From assembly GCF_002201475.1 (NCBI RefSeq), contig NZ_CP021422.1, positions 992,001-1,056,000 on the forward strand: 64,000 nt of DNA, read 5' to 3'. Source of the stretch: Acutalibacter muris. Its GTDB lineage: Bacteria; Bacillota; Clostridia; Oscillospirales; Acutalibacteraceae. A program made the translations under genes and the position numbers. Shown one piece after another: positions 61,109 through 64,000 of this stretch. The notes below the pieces were generated by a model. The model saw only the letters and a program-made list of their open reading frames with translations, was not told where the DNA came from and did not search any database. The first letter of the stretch is position 1. The number at the start of each line of letters is the position of its first letter.

Positions 61109-62488
61109 TTAGCTCATTTTTGTCAGTATCTCTCTTGGTTTCAGCTTCAAGATAGAAGCCGATGAGAGCAGTACGGAAAGCACAACTACGATAAGCTGGC
61201 ATCCATATATCAGCAGGGTTTTTCCAATACCCAGAGTGAGATAGCTGTCAATACTCACTGCATCACTCATTCCATTCTGTAATGCCGCAGCGTTGATAAG
61301 ATTAGGCTGAAAATCCGCAAACAGATGATTACCTAAGTTATGACTTATTCCAAAGCTCGCAGCATAAGAAAACAGAAATGCGATGGCAGCGACACTCAAT
61401 ACTTCTAACAGAAACTGTTTTATGATTTCTCCTTTCGGGATACCTGCTCCTAAAAGGATGCCCGCTTCTGGTATGCGACCTCTGATACGCAAAGTTAAAA
61501 TCAAGGTCAAAACAGCGGCACTCACTATGGAAACACACGCCAACAGGATTTTTATTAAATCCCCTAAAGAAGTAAGACTATCGGAAATTTTGGAATACTG
61601 AAAATCATTCGTGCGGATAAAATGCGTTTTCCAATCAATTTCTTCTATCTGCTGCACCTTAGATACAATCTCATCAAGCGTCTTTGGGTCAGTCACATAA
61701 AAGCCGACCTCGCCTGTATAAACAGACGGTTCGCTTGCAGCAAGCTGTGTCAAAACGTCCATACTTGCGTAAATACGATTTTCTTGTCTGCCAGCGGTTG
61801 CTGTTACATTCGCATCCGCTTCCAGAATATCGTATATTCCGACAATCGTTACAACTGTCTCTTTTCTTTCCCCAGACCACACATCAATGTACTCGCCGTC
61901 AGCTTCTCCAAGCTCGGACGATGACAGGACAATCTTATCCCCAACAGACAAGCCATTTACAGCCGCCACCTCAGAGCTTATCAAAACGGCGTTTGTATCT
62001 GCTTCAGTAATGTGTCTGCCTGCGGCAAGAGCCAGTACCTCGTCTACAAAATCTGTTTCCAAAGCGGAATAGCGAAGTGCTGTAACAGCCCCCATATTGT
62101 TATCCTCGGTGTGTTTCTCTCCGTGGATAAAGGCAATGGGATTGCCTTTGGTAAGCTGTTCGCCTTTGGCATATCCATAATTGATAGGATTGTGGTACGC
62201 AATATTGCCGCAGTTTTGTATCCGCTTTATCTCATTGTCAGTAATACGGATATGATTTTCCGTAACAGTCATTTCGCCATTCTCGTCTGATACAACGCCT
62301 GTACTCGCCCTTAGATAAAAGGCAGCTCCTAAAGCTCCTCGGATGTCACTCGCTAACTTCTCGGATGCGGTAAGGAGTGAAAAACAGGAAATGAGAAAGG
62401 TCGACACGACCATAATGAGCAGAAAGATACTTATGGCTTTTCCTTTTTTACGGAGCAGATACAGACCTGCCCGCTTTTTACAATCCAT
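61109..62488 (-). CDS. FtsX-type ABC permease 2 (module 2)
   Basis: 459 residues with the same layout: MDCKKRAGLYLLRKKGK, membrane segment about 18-40, extracellular domain about 45-305, three C-terminal segments, end KLKPREILTKMS. 14 bases upstream of permease 1. Confidence 0.88.
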   Translation of the reverse strand: MDCKKRAGLYLLRKKGKAISIFLLIMVVSTFLISCFSLLTASEKLASDIRGALGAAFYLRASTGVVSDENGEMTVTENHIRITDNEIKRIQNCGNIAYHNPINYGYAKGEQLTKGNPIAFIHGEKHTEDNNMGAVTALRYSALETDFVDEVLALAAGRHITEADTNAVLISSEVAAVNGLSVGDKIVLSSSELGEADGEYIDVWSGERKETVVTIVGIYDILEADANVTATAGRQENRIYASMDVLTQLAASEPSVYTGEVGFYVTDPKTLDEIVSKVQQIEEIDWKTHFIRTNDFQYSKISDSLTSLGDLIKILLACVSIVSAAVLTLILTLRIRGRIPEAGILLGAGIPKGEIIKQFLLEVLSVAAIAFLFSYAASFGISHNLGNHLFADFQPNLINAAALQNGMSDAVSIDSYLTLGIGKTLLIYGCQLIVVVLSVLLSSASILKLKPREILTKMS

Positions 62489-62586
62489 TTAGGCGTCATC
62501 TCCTTTCTGCTGACAATCATATCTTTTGTTGATTAGTTTTTGGTTAGCATTTGATATGCGTTTCGTTCGTTTTTCCAAACGCAAAG

Positions 62587-62610
62587 AAACCGCCAGATAA
62601 CTGACGGCTT
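62587..62610 (-). terminator. Terminator after the module 2 kinase
   Basis: 10-bp stem with two G-T pairs (minus strand AAGCCGTCAG/CTGGCGGTTT, loop TTAT), followed by TTT. It separates the kinase from the ABC genes, which therefore need their own promoter in 62,489-62,586. Confidence 0.6.
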
Positions 62611-62625
62611 CCTTAGAAGATGATT

Positions 62626-64000
62626 TTAATTTAATTTCAGATAGAACGCAACACCCTTGTCGGTATTCGTGATTTGGTATTCCATTTGGTGCAGGTCAAG
62701 GATAGTCTTTACAATGTATAATCCCAGACCGCTTCCGCCTGTGGCTTTGCTTCGGGATTTGTCCGCCCTGTAAAACGGCGTAAACATATTTTCCAAGTTA
62801 TCCTCATCCAAAAATACGCCTGTATTTTCTACAACCAAAATGTGCGTATCCGTGTCACAATCTGCATAAACCTTAGCATCTGCTTTAGAGTGACGGATGG
62901 CGTTACCAATGATGTTGGATAACGCCTTACCGAACAGGTTGCGGTTGACTGACACACTTATATCTTCGGAGATATTCTGAAAAATAGCAATGTCTTTTTC
63001 AGTCGCCAAAGGCTGCAACTCTATAACTACTTTACTTACCATATCAGTTAAAGAAAGTGTTTCCAAAGAGCTGCCGATGTTCATTGTTTCCATTTTGGTA
63101 ATAGATAGTATCTCTTTAACTAAGTATTCAATGTCCTCGGCGGATTTTAGTGCCTGCGGCAGATATTTGTCGTGGTTCTGGTAATCTCCAAAACCTAATA
63201 TCATATTCTCAAGCTGACCTTTCAGAATAGTCAACGGTGTTTTCAGCTCGTGGGAAACAGCCGCAAAGAAATTCCTGTGCTGTTCCTCCAACCTTTGAAA
63301 TTTCTTAACATCTTTGGTTAGCTGCTGATTTGCCGTTTCCAATTCTTCCATTGTACTTTGCAGCCTTGCCGCCATTGTATCCAGACTGGAAGAAAGTACA
63401 CCGATTTCGTCCTTGCGGTCTGTATCACATCTCCAAGTCATATCAAGCTCGGTCATTCGCTTGGAAATCTGACTGATTTTTGCAATCGGTGCAACAATCA
63501 CTCGGCTGCAAATCAAAGCACTTAGGGCAGATAGAAGCAGAATGACCGTCAATACCAACGGAATAAAGCGGAGCAGCAGACTGAACAGTTCGCTTGCCGT
63601 TTTGGTAAGAGAAATAACAGAAAGCGTATAGCTTGCCTTATCTTCAGAAAAGGTCACATTGGTTGTATAGGTTTGTGCCGTTGACAGGTCATCAGCAATG
63701 GTTTCAAAGTCCCCGAAAGTAACGCTGTTCTTTTCGTTTCCTAACATCGCCACGGCGTTATTCTCAATGCAGAAATTTGTAATCAGCGTCGTCCCTTCCT
63801 CATAGCTTTTGTTTTCCAGAGCAGAGAATAACGCTCCTGCATTGTTCTCAAACTGTTTGCTGCCTGTGAGTTGATAGCTTTGTGGCACGAATATAAGGAC
63901 AATGCCGTATATCAAAATGCTACACAAGGTCAATGCGGTAAAGACCCACAGGAACACTTTTGCACTTAGTGAGTTACTGATTTTCTTTCGCAATTTTGTA
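62626..64000 (-). CDS. Sensor histidine kinase (module 2), start probably just outside the window
   Basis: About 455 residues: two membrane segments (about 12-35 and 142-165) enclosing a sensor domain of about 105 residues, HAMP (about 165-220), phospho-acceptor FFAAVSHELKTPLTIL near 242, ATPase boxes NIIGNAIRHS and GGSGLGLYIV. The only start in the window is TTG 63993 without a visible ribosome site; the frame is open to the edge, so the gene is marked partial. Its response regulator is presumably upstream, outside the window. Confidence 0.92.
   Translation of the reverse strand, partial: TKLRKKISNSLSAKVFLWVFTALTLCSILIYGIVLIFVPQSYQLTGSKQFENNAGALFSALENKSYEEGTTLITNFCIENNAVAMLGNEKNSVTFGDFETIADDLSTAQTYTTNVTFSEDKASYTLSVISLTKTASELFSLLLRFIPLVLTVILLLSALSALICSRVIVAPIAKISQISKRMTELDMTWRCDTDRKDEIGVLSSSLDTMAARLQSTMEELETANQQLTKDVKKFQRLEEQHRNFFAAVSHELKTPLTILKGQLENMILGFGDYQNHDKYLPQALKSAEDIEYLVKEILSITKMETMNIGSSLETLSLTDMVSKVVIELQPLATEKDIAIFQNISEDISVSVNRNLFGKALSNIIGNAIRHSKADAKVYADCDTDTHILVVENTGVFLDEDNLENMFTPFYRADKSRSKATGGSGLGLYIVKTILDLHQMEYQITNTDKGVAFYLKLN

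Overview
The window looks like a chromosome segment of a GC-rich anaerobic Firmicute, most likely a gut clostridium of the Oscillospiraceae/Ruminococcaceae type. This is inferred from strong AGGAGG ribosome sites, Gram-positive lipoprotein signals, an RNase H with a viroplasmin-like N-terminus, Lpl-type sugar permeases with a membrane-bound AraC sensor, LytTR/GHKL two-component genes and clostridial integrative-element genes. No rRNA or tRNA gene and no CRISPR array was seen.

Positions 1 to about 46,640 are GC-rich and gene-dense and look like stable chromosome. In order they hold a heterodimeric ABC exporter; an NhaC antiporter; an ABC-2 exporter with its ATPase and two permeases; a GNAT-Nudix fusion; a four-gene MacB-type efflux operon with two adaptor proteins and long low-complexity tails; housekeeping genes (RNase H, a MalY/PatB lyase, a PHP phosphoesterase, a methyltransferase, endonuclease III, a TraX-like protein, an HD hydrolase); a hemerythrin-CheX-receiver fusion; a sugar locus (GH106-like hydrolase, solute-binding protein, LplB/LplC permeases, AraC-type sensor regulator); a single-chain ABC exporter broken by a G7 frameshift and preceded by an apparent leader-peptide translational attenuator; a MarR-MATE operon; a decayed V8-like protease cassette between direct repeats; and a LytTR/GHKL pair followed by four tandem, progressively shortened lipoprotein genes, two sugar-type permeases and a membrane protein.

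From about 46,640 to the end, base composition falls and the content becomes mobile-element debris: a large serine recombinase without its catalytic domain, truncated parA and xre genes fused tail to tail, a RepA_N protein, a Cys-rich VLP protein, an IS630 transposase with an internal stop, and several gene fragments. Embedded in it are two related two-component/ABC modules of the antimicrobial-peptide-sensing type. The first (49.2-53.4 kb: regulator, kinase, FtsX permease, tiny lipoprotein, ATPase) is bracketed by 89-bp inverted repeats and has the same operator box before the regulator and before the permease. The second (59.1-64.0 kb, minus strand: kinase, two FtsX permeases, ATPase) runs off the window end.

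The best leads for something undescribed are the leader-peptide attenuator at 32.8 kb, the LytTR-controlled lipoprotein array with a conserved C-terminal tail at 40.2-43.1 kb, the inverted-repeat-bracketed cassette at 48.9-53.4 kb, the three-hairpin dispersed repeat (8.8 and 21.3 kb), and the two-adaptor MacB operon.
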